A stretch of DNA of 64,000 nucleotides from Nocardia cyriacigeorgica (GCF_010858045.1 NZ_JAAGVC010000006.1:86681-150680), one strand, 5' to 3'; shown: positions 1 to 8,555, counted from the stretch's first letter. Numbers and translations: made by a program. The notes: generated by a model from the letters alone, not told the origin.

Positions 1-539
1 CTGAACGTGGGCACCGATACCGCACCGATCATCGCGATGGCCAGGAAGGCCACCGCGGCTTCGGGGACCACCGGCATGAACAGCACCACTCGGTCGCCGC
101 GGCCGACGCCCAGCTGGGTCAGATTCGCCGCAAATCTGCGTACCTGCTCGTCGAGCTCGGCGAAGGTCAGGGTGCGGCGCTGCCCGGCATCGCCCTCGTA
201 CACCACCGCGGTGGTGTCGGCCAACGCGCCGCGCGCATGGCGATGCGCGGTCAGCTCGGCGATATTGACCGTGCCGCCGGGGAACCAGCGCGGAAACTCC
301 TTGCCCGCCGACTCGTCGAGGACCCGCTCGAACGGCGTCGCGAACTCGACGCCGAGGTCAGCGACCGCTGCGCGCCAGAACCACTCCGGGTCCGCGATCG
401 CGCGGCAGTGGAGTTCGGCGACGGCGGCCGCGTCATCGCCGAGACCCCAGTCACGCATCGCCGCGAGCAGCCTGCTGCGTTCGCGCACCGATTCGCCGGG
501 TATCCAGGCGAAATCCTCCGGGGACTGCACATCCACCAT
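1..539 (-). CDS. acyl-CoA synthetase (AMP-forming), N-terminal part, cut by window edge
   Basis: The reading frame starts at ATG 537-539 and stays open to base 1, so only about 179 N-terminal residues are seen. The protein begins with an acetyl-CoA-synthetase-type N-terminal domain (FEDFEWRF-like region, EFPRWFPGG at about 81-89). It continues into the AMP-binding fold (LTFAELDEQVRRFAANL, then GVGRGDRVVLFMPVVPEAA). This layout is typical of acetoacetyl-, propionyl- or acetyl-CoA synthetases. An AAGGAG ribosome site lies 9 bases before the start. The gene lies 29 bases downstream of the MaoC hydratase on the same strand and is probably cotranscribed, so it may activate the acid degraded by this cluster. 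The substrate cannot be told, because the ATP/CoA signature motifs lie outside the window. Confidence 0.85.
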   Translation of the reverse strand, partial: MVDVQSPEDFAWIPGESVRERSRLLAAMRDWGLGDDAAAVAELHCRAIADPEWFWRAAVADLGVEFATPFERVLDESAGKEFPRWFPGGTVNIAELTAHRHARGALADTTAVVYEGDAGQRRTLTFAELDEQVRRFAANLTQLGVGRGDRVVLFMPVVPEAAVAFLAIAMIGAVSVPTF

Positions 540-568
540 GCCGCGTTTCTCCTTCGTCGGTCGTCGTC

Positions 569-1030
569 TCAGGCCTGCTCGACCGGGCGCTTCATCATCA
601 GGCCGGCGCGCAGCGCATCACAGACGATCTCGTCGCGCTGGTTGATGCCGAGGTGGCGGAACATGACGATCCCGGAGTCGTTGCGGCTCTTGGACTCTCG
701 TTTGCTCACGATCTCGGTGCGGACATGGATGGTGTCGCCGTGGAAGACCGGCTTCGGGAACTTGATCTGTTCGAAGCCGAGGTTGCCAAGCGTGGTGCCC
801 TGGGTGGTCTCCGGAACGGTGACGCCCGAGACCAGGCCGAGGATGAACAGGCTGTTCACCAGTCGCTGGCCGTAGATCGAGTTCTTGCTGTATTCGGCAT
901 CCAGGTGCAACGGAGCCAGGTTCAGCGTCATCACGCTGAACAGGGTGTTGTCGGCCTCGGTGACCGTGCGGCGGGTCGGGTGGTCGATGACCATTCCCGG
1001 TTCGAATTCCTCGAAGTACAGGCCCGGCAT
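569..1030 (-). CDS. MaoC family dehydratase (mesaconyl-CoA hydratase-like half)
   Basis: A 153-residue single hot-dog protein beginning MPGLYFEEFEPG. The segments RTVTEADNTLFS, APLHLDAEYS and YGQRLVNSLF are typical of the MaoC family that includes beta-methylmalyl-CoA/mesaconyl-CoA hydratase and M. tuberculosis Rv2499c. It would hydrate an enoyl-CoA in the cytoplasm. The chosen ATG at 1028-1030 has AAAGGA about 6 bases upstream; an in-frame start further up (1081) would extend into the AT-rich promoter. It is divergent from the acyl-CoA dehydrogenase operon and precedes the acyl-CoA synthetase. Two AT-rich elements lie in the 170-base divergent promoter region. The exact substrate is inferred from context only. 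Confidence 0.85.
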   Translation of the reverse strand: MPGLYFEEFEPGMVIDHPTRRTVTEADNTLFSVMTLNLAPLHLDAEYSKNSIYGQRLVNSLFILGLVSGVTVPETTQGTTLGNLGFEQIKFPKPVFHGDTIHVRTEIVSKRESKSRNDSGIVMFRHLGINQRDEIVCDALRAGLMMKRPVEQA

Positions 1031-1090
1031 GTGATGTCCTTTCTCGCGCACAGCGGTGCGGCCGTCCGTGGTGTGATCCACACCCTAGCT

Positions 1091-1110
1091 AATAATATAT
1101 TATGTATGCA
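1091..1110. promoter_or_regulatory. AT-rich operator-like site A (palindrome ATAATATATTAT)
   Basis: A perfect 12-bp palindrome, ATAATATATTAT (1092-1103), followed by GTATGCA, in DNA that is otherwise about 68% GC. It lies 61 bases before the MaoC start and about 90 bases before the acyl-CoA dehydrogenase start. The ATATATT core recurs at four other promoters of this cluster. It may be a GntR operator or overlap a -10 element. Confidence 0.45.
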
Positions 1111-1146
1111 ACCGCCCGATACTCCAGCTGGTGCCACAGCGGGACG

Positions 1147-1165
1147 TATCATATATTTTATCATC
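1147..1165. promoter_or_regulatory. AT-rich operator-like site A2
   Basis: The stretch TATCATATATTTTATCATC carries the same ATATATT core and aligns with sites A, C, D and E. It lies 35-54 bases upstream of the GTG start of the acyl-CoA dehydrogenase gene, where a repressor or the -10 region would act. A paired-site arrangement with site A (about 55 bases centre to centre) fits a divergent promoter controlled by one regulator. Confidence 0.4.
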
Positions 1166-1200
1166 GAACCACCGCGACCAACCGACATAAGGAGCCGACA

Positions 1201-2364
1201 GTGTCCGAAGTGAGTGCCGAGGACTTCGCGCCGATCCTGGCGCAGGTCCGACAGTTCGTGCGGACCAAAGTGGTGCCCCGCGAGGCCGAAATCCTGGCCA
1301 CCGACGCCATTCCGGACGATATCCGGCGGCAGGCCGCCGATATGGGCCTGTTCGGTTACGCGATCCCGCAGCAGTGGGGCGGGCTCGGCCTCGACCTCAC
1401 CCAGGACGTAGAGCTCGCCATGGAGCTCGGCTACACCAATCTCGCTTTGCGTTCGATGTTCGGGACCAACAACGGTATCGCCGGACAGGTGCTGGTGAAC
1501 TACGGCACCGACGAGCAGAAGAAGCAGTGGCTCGAAGGCATCGCCAGCGGTGAGACCGTGGCGTCGTTCGCGCTCACCGAACCCGGTGCGGGCTCCAACC
1601 CGGCCGGGCTGCGCACCAAGGCCGTCCGCGACGGCGACGACTGGGTGATCACCGGCGAGAAACGGTTCATCACCAACGCACCGCTGGCCGGTCTGTTCGT
1701 CACCTTCGCCCGTACCCGCGAAGCAACCAAGGGCGATCCGGGTATCGCGGTGTTCCTGGTCCCGGCCGATACCCCAGGAGTCGCTGTCGCCCCGAAGGAT
1801 TCGAAGATGGGCCACGAGGGCTCATGGACCGCCGACGTCGCGTTCACCGACGTGCGCGTGCCGGCGGATGCGCTGGTCGGCGGCGCCGAAGAGGTCGGCT
1901 ACCGTGCCGCGATGAGCTCGCTCTCGCGGGGCCGGGTCCACATTGCCGCGCTGGCCGTCGGCACCGCGCAGCGCGCCCTCGACGAATCGGTCGCCTACGC
2001 CGCGACCGCCACCCAGGGCGGCACCGCAATCGGCGATTTCCAGCTGGTCCAGGCCATGATCGCCGATCAGCAGACCGGCGTGATGGCCGGGCGGGCCCTG
2101 GTCCGTGATGCCGCGGCCAAGTACGTCTCCGGCGAGGACCGGCGCATCGCGCCCTCGGTGGCGAAGCTGTTCTGCACCGAGATGGTCGGCCGGGTCGCCG
2201 ACAACGCGGTCCAGATCCACGGTGGATCCGGATACATGCGCGAGGTCGCGGTCGAACACATCTACCGCGACGTGCGGCTGCTGCGTCTCTACGAAGGCAC
2301 CAGTGAAATCCAGCGACTGATCATCGGCGGTGGTCTGGTACGCGAAGCCAAGAAGAACTCGTGA
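1201..2364 (+). CDS. acyl-CoA dehydrogenase
   Basis: A 387-residue FAD-dependent acyl-CoA dehydrogenase that makes the alpha,beta double bond of an acyl-CoA. The family landmarks are present: SFALTEPGAGSNPAGL, WVITGEKRFITNA, QIHGGSGYMRE, and the C-terminal YEGTSEIQRLIIGG carrying the usual catalytic Glu. GTG 1201 is chosen because AAGGAG (1189-1194) lies 6 bases upstream and the protein then starts as the family does. It heads a tight operon: the citE-like gene overlaps it by 4 bases, followed by an SDR and two MaoC genes. This is the usual order of oxidation, hydration and cleavage steps. The substrate is unknown. Confidence 0.93.
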   Translation: MSEVSAEDFAPILAQVRQFVRTKVVPREAEILATDAIPDDIRRQAADMGLFGYAIPQQWGGLGLDLTQDVELAMELGYTNLALRSMFGTNNGIAGQVLVNYGTDEQKKQWLEGIASGETVASFALTEPGAGSNPAGLRTKAVRDGDDWVITGEKRFITNAPLAGLFVTFARTREATKGDPGIAVFLVPADTPGVAVAPKDSKMGHEGSWTADVAFTDVRVPADALVGGAEEVGYRAAMSSLSRGRVHIAALAVGTAQRALDESVAYAATATQGGTAIGDFQLVQAMIADQQTGVMAGRALVRDAAAKYVSGEDRRIAPSVAKLFCTEMVGRVADNAVQIHGGSGYMREVAVEHIYRDVRLLRLYEGTSEIQRLIIGGGLVREAKKNS

Positions 2365-3230
2365 GCGCCCCGACCGCACCGAGCATCACCGACCAGGTCA
2401 GCACTGCGGCCACCCTGCTGTTCGTGCCCGCCGACCGGCCCGAACGGTTCGCCAAGGCCGCCGCGGCCGGCGCCGACCTGGTGGTGCTCGACCTCGAGGA
2501 CGCGGTTGCACCGGAGAACAAGGCGAGCGCGCGTCGTCACGCCGCCGATTGGGTGGCGGCCGGGCACCGGTGTGCCGTACGAGTCAATGCCGCCGGAACT
2601 CCCTGGCACGACGCGGAACTGGCGGTACTGGCTCCCGCACGGTGCGCGGTGATGCTGCCCAAGGCCGAGGACCCGGCGATCGTGCGCCGGGTGGCGCAGG
2701 TACTCGGCCCCGATGTGCCGTTGATCGCCCTGATCGAGACCGCACGCGGGGTGCTAGAGGCGGCACGGATCGCCGCCGTCGCACGGGTGCGCAGGCTCGC
2801 GCTCGGCACCTTCGACCTGGCCGCGGAGCTCGGCATCGATCCCGCTGATCGCGCGGCGCTGTCCGCGACCCGCCAGCAGCTGGTCCTGGCCGCCGCCGCG
2901 GCCGGGCTGCCCGGCCCGATCGACGGCGTCACCGCCGCCATCGACGACGCCGAGCGGCTCACCGACGACACCCGCTACGGCGCCCGCCTCGGATTCGCCG
3001 GCAAGCTCTGCATTCACCCGCGCCAACTCGCGCCCGTCGCCGCCGCGCTGCGGCCGAGCGAGCGTGAACTGATCTGGGCGGTGCGCGTCATCGACGCGGT
3101 GGAGGCCGGATCCGGCGTGGCCGTCGTCGACGGCACCATGGTCGACAAACCCGTCGTCGACCGGGCCCAGCGCATTCTGGCCCGAGCGGGCACCCTACCG
3201 AACACCGACAACTGTGAGGACAATCCATGA
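2361..3230 (+). CDS. CitE/HpcH family CoA-ester lyase (copy 1)
   Basis: A 289-residue TIM-barrel protein of the CitE family (citramalyl-CoA, malyl-CoA or 3-hydroxyacyl-CoA lyases). It has the phosphate/CoA segment [14 protein letters not shown], the metal and substrate motif LDLEDAV, the Mg-binding Glu in [10 protein letters not shown] and the second Mg-binding Asp in [11 protein letters not shown], so both metal ligands of the family are present. It would cleave a 3-hydroxyacyl-CoA to acetyl-CoA plus an oxo-acid, or run the reverse. It starts with GTG overlapping the stop of the dehydrogenase gene and overlaps the next SDR gene by 4 bases, so the three are translationally coupled. M. tuberculosis pairs a similar lyase (Rv2498c) with a MaoC and an acyl-CoA dehydrogenase. 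Confidence 0.9.
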   Translation: MSAPTAPSITDQVSTAATLLFVPADRPERFAKAAAAGADLVVLDLEDAVAPENKASARRHAADWVAAGHRCAVRVNAAGTPWHDAELAVLAPARCAVMLPKAEDPAIVRRVAQVLGPDVPLIALIETARGVLEAARIAAVARVRRLALGTFDLAAELGIDPADRAALSATRQQLVLAAAAAGLPGPIDGVTAAIDDAERLTDDTRYGARLGFAGKLCIHPRQLAPVAAALRPSERELIWAVRVIDAVEAGSGVAVVDGTMVDKPVVDRAQRILARAGTLPNTDNCEDNP

Positions 3231-3973
3231 CCGGGCCATTGCTGCACAACAAGACCGCCGTCATCACCGGCGCCGCTCAGGGAATCGGCTACGCGATCGC
3301 CGAACGATTCATTGCCGAGGGCGCACGCGTGGTGGTCGGCGACATCGACGGCGCGGCTGCCGCGGCCGCGGCCGAGCGTCTCGGCGGCGCGGAACTCGCC
3401 CGCGGCGTCCGCTGCGATGTCACCTCCGCCGACGAGGTACAGGCGCTGCTGTATGCCGCCGCCGACTCCTTCTCCCCCGTCGATGTGATGGTAAACAATG
3501 CCGGTATCACCCGTGATGCCACCATGCGGAAAATGACCGAGGAGCAGTTCGATCAGGTGATCGCCGTCCACCTCAAGGGCACCTGGAACGGCACCCGGCT
3601 GGCGGGCGCGATCATGCGTGAGCGCGGCAGCGGGGCGATCGTCAACATGTCGTCGCTGTCGGGCAAGATCGGCCTGGCCGGTCAGACCAACTATTCGGCC
3701 GCCAAGGCAGGCATCGTCGGACTGTCCAAAGCCGCCGCCAAGGAACTCGCGCACCTGGGTGTGCGGGTCAACGCCATCCAGCCCGGCCTCATCCGCACCG
3801 CGATGACCGAGGCCATGCCGCAGAAGGTCTGGGATCAGAAGATGGCCGAGATCCCGCTCGGGCGGGCCGGCGAGGTCGGCGAAATCGCCGATGTCGCGCT
3901 CTTTCTCGCCTCCGATCTGTCCTCGTATATGACCGGTACGGTGCTCGAGGTGACCGGCGGGCGGTTCATGTGA
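3227..3973 (+). CDS. SDR family 3-oxoacyl-ACP/CoA reductase (FabG-like)
   Basis: A 248-residue classical short-chain dehydrogenase. It has the cofactor loop [13 protein letters not shown] (about 15-27), the structural NNAG (about 90), and the catalytic Ser, Tyr and Lys in [10 protein letters not shown]...YSAAKAG. It would reduce or oxidise a 3-hydroxy/3-oxoacyl-CoA with NAD(P)H. It overlaps its upstream and downstream genes by 4 bases each and is therefore part of the acyl-CoA operon. The specific substrate is not visible. Confidence 0.9.
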   Translation: MTGPLLHNKTAVITGAAQGIGYAIAERFIAEGARVVVGDIDGAAAAAAAERLGGAELARGVRCDVTSADEVQALLYAAADSFSPVDVMVNNAGITRDATMRKMTEEQFDQVIAVHLKGTWNGTRLAGAIMRERGSGAIVNMSSLSGKIGLAGQTNYSAAKAGIVGLSKAAAKELAHLGVRVNAIQPGLIRTAMTEAMPQKVWDQKMAEIPLGRAGEVGEIADVALFLASDLSSYMTGTVLEVTGGRFM

Positions 3974-4851
3974 GCCTCGTCGATACCGATTCCGGCTGGC
4001 TGCCGCACACCGAGACCGGCACCGAACTCCTGGACCCGGGTCCCGTCGCGGCCCTCGCGGCGATCTTCGACGACGGGCTGGCGAGCCCGTTGCCGGGCGA
4101 TCCGCTACCGCCGCTGTGGCATTGGGTCGCGCTGCCGCGCTGGGCGGCGTCGGGTGTTCTCGGCGCGGACGGTCATCCGCGTCGAGGCGGTTTTCTACCG
4201 CCAGTCGCCTTGCCGCGGCGCATGTTCGCCGGTGGCGAGGTGCATTTCCACGCACCTCTGATCGTCGGCACGCAGATCCGCAGGGAATCCGAGGTGATCT
4301 CGGTGGCGGAAAAAAGTGGCCGAACCGGTGCGCTGGTGGTGGTCGACGTGCGAACCAGACTGTTCGACCACAACGACGTGCTCGCGGTCGAGGAGGTGCA
4401 GAACCTCATCTACCGGGAAGCTGCCGCACCGTCGTCCGGGCCCGCACCCGAACCGCCCACCGCCACAGCCGAACCCGCGGCCCCGCTGCATCGGGTCTCG
4501 GATACCGAGTGGACATTGCGCACCGACCCCGCGCTGCTGATGCGTTTCTCCGCCGCCACTGCCAACGCGCATCGCATCCATTACGACTGGCCCTACGCCA
4601 CCAGGGTCGAGGGCTATCCGGGACTTGTCGTGCACGGCCCGCTGCAAGCGCTGGCACTGGCCGAGACCCACCGGCTGGCCGCCGGCGCCCCGATCGCATC
4701 CCTGCGGCATCGCGGCCGGGCCCCGCTCTTCTGCGGGGAGCCAGCGCGCCTGCGCGCCGAGGCCGGGCCCGATAGTGTCGCGCTCGCGCTGTTCGGGCCG
4801 CGCGGCGAAGCTGCCGGACCGAACGCGACCGTCGATCTCATCACCCGATAG
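3970..4851 (+). CDS. Fused hot-dog hydratase of the mesaconyl-C4-CoA/3-methylfumaryl-CoA hydratase type
   Basis: A 293-residue double hot-dog protein. The N-terminal half has the FAS1-like dehydratase signature of this group: [36 protein letters not shown], then [12 protein letters not shown]. The C-terminal half has the hydratase region [18 protein letters not shown] and YPGLVVHGP. Known members include the mesaconyl-C4-CoA hydratase of the 3-hydroxypropionate bicycle, which yields (S)-citramalyl-CoA, the substrate of CitE-type lyases. Two CitE genes lie in this cluster, so the fit is good but inferred. The GTG start overlaps the SDR stop by 4 bases. A linker of about 20 residues rich in Pro and Ala (about 155-175) joins the halves. 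Confidence 0.8.
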   Translation: MSLVDTDSGWLPHTETGTELLDPGPVAALAAIFDDGLASPLPGDPLPPLWHWVALPRWAASGVLGADGHPRRGGFLPPVALPRRMFAGGEVHFHAPLIVGTQIRRESEVISVAEKSGRTGALVVVDVRTRLFDHNDVLAVEEVQNLIYREAAAPSSGPAPEPPTATAEPAAPLHRVSDTEWTLRTDPALLMRFSAATANAHRIHYDWPYATRVEGYPGLVVHGPLQALALAETHRLAAGAPIASLRHRGRAPLFCGEPARLRAEAGPDSVALALFGPRGEAAGPNATVDLITR

Positions 4852-4863
4852 ACAGGAGCCACC

Positions 4864-5316
4864 GTGACCCGAGTGTTCACCTCCCTCGATGAGGTGCGAG
4901 CCGCGCTGGGCGAGCAGATCGGCCCCAGCGATCCGCTGGTGGTCGATCAGCAGCGGATCACCGGCTTCGCCGAAGCCACCGGCGATCTCCAGTGGATCCA
5001 CGTCGATCCCGAACGCGCCGCGAACGGCCCCTACGGTGCGACCATCGCGCACGGCTATCTCACGCTGTCGCTGCTGCCGCATTTCAGCCGATCGCTGGTG
5101 TCCTTCGAATTCGGTTCCGCGCGCATCAATTACGGCGTGGACAAGGTGCGCTTCCCGGCCCCCGTGCCGGTCGGGACACAGCTGCGGGCGACGGTCACCC
5201 TCACCGACATCACCGAATCCGCCGCGGGGGCGCTGGTGACGACGAAGTATGTCGTCGACGGCGGCGCGAGCAAACCGGCCTGTGTGGCACAGACGCTGGT
5301 ACTGATCGCGGGCTGA
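4864..5316 (+). CDS. MaoC family (R)-specific enoyl-CoA hydratase-like protein
   Basis: A 150-residue single hot-dog protein. It carries the hydratase-2 motif in order: the Asp of TGDLQWIHVD, then GPYGATIAHGYLTLS. Known relatives are (R)-specific enoyl-CoA hydratases such as M. tuberculosis Rv0130. GTG 4864 has an AGGAG site 6 bases before it. It is the last gene of the operon starting at 1201 and is followed by a strong hairpin terminator. Its role beside the fused hydratase suggests either a second hydration step or a subunit of a heteromeric hydratase. Confidence 0.88.
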   Translation: MTRVFTSLDEVRAALGEQIGPSDPLVVDQQRITGFAEATGDLQWIHVDPERAANGPYGATIAHGYLTLSLLPHFSRSLVSFEFGSARINYGVDKVRFPAPVPVGTQLRATVTLTDITESAAGALVTTKYVVDGGASKPACVAQTLVLIAG

Positions 5317-5327
5317 TCCGCAGACCA

Positions 5328-5367
5328 CTGATGGGCCGTCGGCGACACGCGTTCGACGGCCCATCAG
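5328..5367 (+). terminator. Strong Rho-independent-type hairpin
   Basis: A perfect 14-bp stem, CTGATGGGCCGTCG (5328-5341) pairing with CGACGGCCCATCAG (5354-5367), around a 12-base loop. It starts 11 bases after the last stop codon of the acyl-CoA operon. As is common in high-GC actinobacteria, no long T-run follows. Confidence 0.85.
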
Positions 5368-5389
5368 CGCGCCATTAGCCGATCTTTTG

Positions 5390-5405
5390 CATTTTATCTA
5401 TAATC
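5390..5405. promoter_or_regulatory. AT-rich element upstream of the GntR gene
   Basis: The stretch CATTTTATCTATAATC lies about 115 bases before the GntR start and resembles the TTTTATCAT end of site A2. It lacks the ATATATT core of the other sites, so it is a weak match. It may be the -10 region or an autoregulatory site. Confidence 0.25.
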
Positions 5406-5518
5406 GACTATCCCTCCCGGAACGGCCCGGGCTCGGCGACGCGGCTCGCTCCCCCGCCGGCGGCGGAGCGCACGACCACCGGTCACGGCCGCCCGACACA
5501 GAAGGAGGCGCGAGCACC

Positions 5519-6223
5519 GTGAAGGCGATCGACAACGGTATTCCCGTGCGCACTCGGCGGCATCAGCAGTTGCCCGAGCAGGTCGCCGGGTATGTGCGGG
5601 AGCAGATTCTGTCGGGCGTGCTTCGGCCCGGTGAGTTTCTGCGGATGGAGCCGATCGCCGAGGCGGTCGGCGTCAGCATCACCCCGGTGCGCGAAGCGCT
5701 GCTCGCGCTGAGCAGTGAAGGGTTCGTCACCGCGTTGCCGCGCCGCGGGTTCGTCGTCGCGACCTTTACCAGGCAGGACATCCGCGACCTGTTCTGGGCG
5801 CAGGGCCAATTGGCCGGCGAACTCGCCGCGCGCGCGGCGAAGCGGATCAGCACGTCCGAGATCGAGCAGCTGACGCGACTGGTCGACCAAGGCGAACAGG
5901 CACGCGCCAGAGGTGATGTGGACGAGATCGGCGAACTCGGCCACCGCTTCCATCGCATCATCAACATCGCGGCCGATTCCGACCGGCTGGCCCGATTGCT
6001 CGCCGCGGTCGTCAGCCATCTGCCGAACCACTTCTACGCATCCATCGAAGCGCACGTGGAGACGATGGGCGCCCAGCACGAACAACTCATCGATGCCTTG
6101 CGACGCCGCGACGCGCGCCGGGCGAGGAAGATCATGGCGGCGCACATCGAGGAGAGCGCCGATTACGTGGTGCAGATGCTCGAGGAACGCGGCCTGTGGG
6201 CCGACGCCGAGGCGACGGGCTGA
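5519..6223 (+). CDS. GntR family transcriptional regulator with FCD domain
   Basis: A 234-residue regulator. The N-terminal winged helix shows the GntR pattern (VREQILSGVLRPGEFLRM, then VSITPVREALLALSSEGFV, then PRRGFVVATF). The C-terminal all-helical FCD ligand domain includes the metal-site type helices HRFHRIIN and HLPNHFYASIEAH. The GTG at 5519 is preferred over the far upstream ATG because AGGAGG (5503-5508) sits just before it. FCD GntR proteins usually sense organic acids or acyl-CoAs and repress nearby catabolic genes. It is convergent with a citE-like gene and lies in the middle of the acyl-CoA cluster, so it is the best candidate for the protein that binds the recurring AT-rich sites. 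Confidence 0.9.
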   Translation: MKAIDNGIPVRTRRHQQLPEQVAGYVREQILSGVLRPGEFLRMEPIAEAVGVSITPVREALLALSSEGFVTALPRRGFVVATFTRQDIRDLFWAQGQLAGELAARAAKRISTSEIEQLTRLVDQGEQARARGDVDEIGELGHRFHRIINIAADSDRLARLLAAVVSHLPNHFYASIEAHVETMGAQHEQLIDALRRRDARRARKIMAAHIEESADYVVQMLEERGLWADAEATG

Positions 6224-6240
6224 CCCGCCGCCTCGGCGTC
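6203..6240. terminator. Bidirectional hairpin terminator
   Basis: A perfect 12-bp stem, GACGCCGAGGCG (6203-6214) with CGCCTCGGCGTC (6229-6240). It overlaps the last codons of the GntR gene and lies just before the stop of the convergent citE-like gene, so it can serve both strands. Confidence 0.65.
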
Positions 6241-6248
6241 GCCGGCGC

Positions 6249-7142
6249 TCACGCGTCGACCGACATCGCCTCCGCCAGCGCGATGATGCCCTCAGCGGTC
6301 TTCACATGCGCGATATCGATGTGCTGGCCCTCGAAATCGACGGCGGCACTGCCGGCGGCTTCGGCTTCCTTGAACGCGAGAATCATGCGGCGGTAGAAGT
6401 CGACCTTCTCCGGCGACGGAGCGAACACCTCGTTGGCGATCGCCACATGCGACGGGTGGATGGCCACCAGACCGCGGTAGCCGAGGCGACGATTGTCCTC
6501 GCAGAAGCGGCGGCAGCCTTCGAGGTCCTTGATGTCCTGCCACACACCCGCCACCGGATGGTGCAGACCGTTGGAGCGGGCGGCCAGCACGATCCGGCTG
6601 CGCAGGTACAGGGTCTCGAGGCCCTCGGGGGTGAATTCGAATCCCAGTTCCCGGCCGACGTCGGCGCTCGGACCGGTGGCCCCGAGCAACGAGGCCACTC
6701 GTGGGCTGGCCGCCGCGATCTCTTCACAGTGCGCCATCGATACCGCTGTCTCGTAGGACACGATGAGTTCGACGGTCCCCACCTCGATACCTTCGCGCTG
6801 CTCGATATGGCTCAATACCGCGTCCAGCCGGACGATTTCGGCAGCGGTGAACACCTTCGCCAGGAACAGGCCCGTCAGGCCCGGCCGCACGACGGCCTCG
6901 AGATCGGCGCTGAGCAGCCCGCTCACTTCCGGGTTGGCCCGCACCCACAGGTCCGGGCGCACGCCGTCGGCGGTCAATCGATCGATGGTGTCGGCGACGG
7001 TCTTGCGGCCCTGCTCCTTCTCCGCTGCAGGCACCGAATCCTCGAGATCGAGAATCAGGGCGTCGGCACCGGAGGCGACGCCCTTGTCGGCCCATGCGCC
7101 CTTGTGGCCGGGGACGAAGAGCATCGAGCGATACGGTTTCAT
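6249..7142 (-). CDS. CitE/HpcH family lyase-like protein (copy 2, divergent active site)
   Basis: A 297-residue member of the HpcH/HpaI aldolase/citrate lyase family, starting MKPYRSMLFVPGHKG. It keeps ILDLEDSVP and the Glu of LIVSYETAVSM. Where copy 1 has [10 protein letters not shown] it has GATGPSADVG, so the second Mg-binding Asp is replaced by Gly. The C-terminal part, with GYRGLVAIHPSHV, matches the family. ATG 7142 is chosen because AAGGAGG lies 6 bases upstream. It is transcribed from the promoter with site C, away from ltrA. It may cleave a different 3-hydroxyacyl-CoA from copy 1, or be non-lyase; the family assignment is firm but the activity is not. Confidence 0.85.
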   Translation of the reverse strand: MKPYRSMLFVPGHKGAWADKGVASGADALILDLEDSVPAAEKEQGRKTVADTIDRLTADGVRPDLWVRANPEVSGLLSADLEAVVRPGLTGLFLAKVFTAAEIVRLDAVLSHIEQREGIEVGTVELIVSYETAVSMAHCEEIAAASPRVASLLGATGPSADVGRELGFEFTPEGLETLYLRSRIVLAARSNGLHHPVAGVWQDIKDLEGCRRFCEDNRRLGYRGLVAIHPSHVAIANEVFAPSPEKVDFYRRMILAFKEAEAAGSAAVDFEGQHIDIAHVKTAEGIIALAEAMSVDA

Positions 7143-7191
7143 CGGGTGCCTCCTTGGCATGCTGCGAGTTACGCACGGTGAACGAAGATGC

Positions 7192-7216
7192 AAGATAATA
7201 TATTCTATACCATCTT
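7192..7216. promoter_or_regulatory. AT-rich operator-like site C
   Basis: The core GATAATATATTCTATACC (7194-7211) is flanked by inverted AAGAT (7192-7196) and ATCTT (7212-7216). It lies 50-75 bases before the start of the second citE-like gene. It shares ATATATT with sites A, A2, D and E. Confidence 0.45.
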
Positions 7217-7394
7217 GGACGGTACGTGGGCCTGCCCGCTCGCGTCCATGCGCGCCGCCGTCGCACCACGAGATACCGCCCGGGAATCCACCGATCAGGA
7301 CATCCCTGCCGGAAACCTCGGCTACTCCCCTGCCAGACGATTAGATTCACACTCGTCGCCCCCGGGTCGATCACCTCGCCATGAGGAGGAATCC

Positions 7395-8555
7395 ATGCAC
7401 ATCCGGCAGGTGCCCGGCCTCCATCGTGCGGTCTCGCCGCTGGAGCTGTTCTTCGATCTGGTGTTCGTGCTGGCCGTCGGTCAGCTGACCCACCATCTGA
7501 TCACCCACCTGAGCTGGCACGGCGCTGCCGAGACACTGGTCGCGTTGATCGGGGTATGCGGGGTCTGGGCGTTCACCACGTTCGAGGTCACCATGCTCGA
7601 TATCGAACGCACGGGCACTCAACTGGTCACGATCACGGTGATGGGCCTCGGCCTGTTCATGAATGCGGGAATCGCCAATGCGTTCGGCGACAGCCCGTGG
7701 TTGTTCGTCGTACCTATGCTGCTCGCACTCGTGGGGCCCGGAATCTATGCGGCCGCGACCGCGCCTTCGCCTGAGCTGCGCCGCCATTTCGTGCATGTGC
7801 TGATCTGGTTCGCGGTCTCGTCGCCCCTGTGGCTGGCAGGCGCCGCGCTCGAGGGCGACCTGCGGCTCTGGTGCTGGGCGGCGGCTGCGTGCATCGACCT
7901 GGTGGGCACCTGGACCGCGCATCCAGTGCCGAGCGGCGCCATCCACACCCGGCGACTCCCCTTCGACGCCGACCACATTCTGGAGCGGATGCGGCTTTTC
8001 CTGATCATCTTGCTCGGCGAGACGGTTCTGACGCTCGGAAGAGTGATCTCGGCACATCATTCCGACCTCCTCACCCTCGTTCTGGCCCTCGGCTGCTTCG
8101 TCGCACTGGTCTGCCTGTGGGTGATCTATTTCCGTCGGGCCGAAAAGCTCGTCGAGGACCATCTGTCATCGACCGAAGATCCGATCGGTGCCGCACACCT
8201 CGGGATCAATGCCATCTACGCGGTGGTCGCCGGCTTGGTGGTGTTCGCTGCCGGTAGCGAGCTCGTGCTCGCACACGCACACGACCCCGAGTCAGGCACC
8301 GCGGGCGTGCTGATCCTGGCCGGTCCGGCAATCTACTTGATCGCGCAGGCGGTGTATTTCCACCGGACCACCGGTTCCGGCTGGCCGGCGCGTCTCGTCG
8401 GCGCCGCCGCGCTGGCGTCGGCCGCCTGCGTCGCGTACTGGCTGCCCGCCTACCTCGTCGTGATCGCGCTGGTCGTGATTCTGCTGGCACTGGCGATCGG
8501 CTTCTCCCGCACCGCCGCCGGGCCAGGACCCGCCGTCACGCCCGAGCCCGGGTGA
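7395..8555 (+). CDS. Low temperature requirement protein A (LtrA) family membrane protein
   Basis: A 386-residue polytopic membrane protein with the LtrA signature near the N-terminus (VSPLELFFDLVFVLAVGQL, about 13-31). A later segment, MRLFLIILLGETVLTLGRV, is also typical. About ten hydrophobic segments can be read along the sequence. ATG 7395 follows GAGGAGGA (7383-7390). The family was named from a Listeria cold-growth mutant, but its biochemical role is unknown. Its place between the second citE gene and the thioesterase gene is unexplained. It shares its 5' intergenic region, with site C, with the divergent citE gene. Confidence 0.85.
   Translation: MHIRQVPGLHRAVSPLELFFDLVFVLAVGQLTHHLITHLSWHGAAETLVALIGVCGVWAFTTFEVTMLDIERTGTQLVTITVMGLGLFMNAGIANAFGDSPWLFVVPMLLALVGPGIYAAATAPSPELRRHFVHVLIWFAVSSPLWLAGAALEGDLRLWCWAAAACIDLVGTWTAHPVPSGAIHTRRLPFDADHILERMRLFLIILLGETVLTLGRVISAHHSDLLTLVLALGCFVALVCLWVIYFRRAEKLVEDHLSSTEDPIGAAHLGINAIYAVVAGLVVFAAGSELVLAHAHDPESGTAGVLILAGPAIYLIAQAVYFHRTTGSGWPARLVGAAALASAACVAYWLPAYLVVIALVVILLALAIGFSRTAAGPGPAVTPEPG

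Noticed and set aside
2361..3230. Citrate lyase beta subunit (citE of the citrate lyase complex)
   Set aside because: No alpha, gamma or citrate-lyase ligase genes are present; the context is acyl-CoA degradation, so a stand-alone CoA-ester lyase is more likely.
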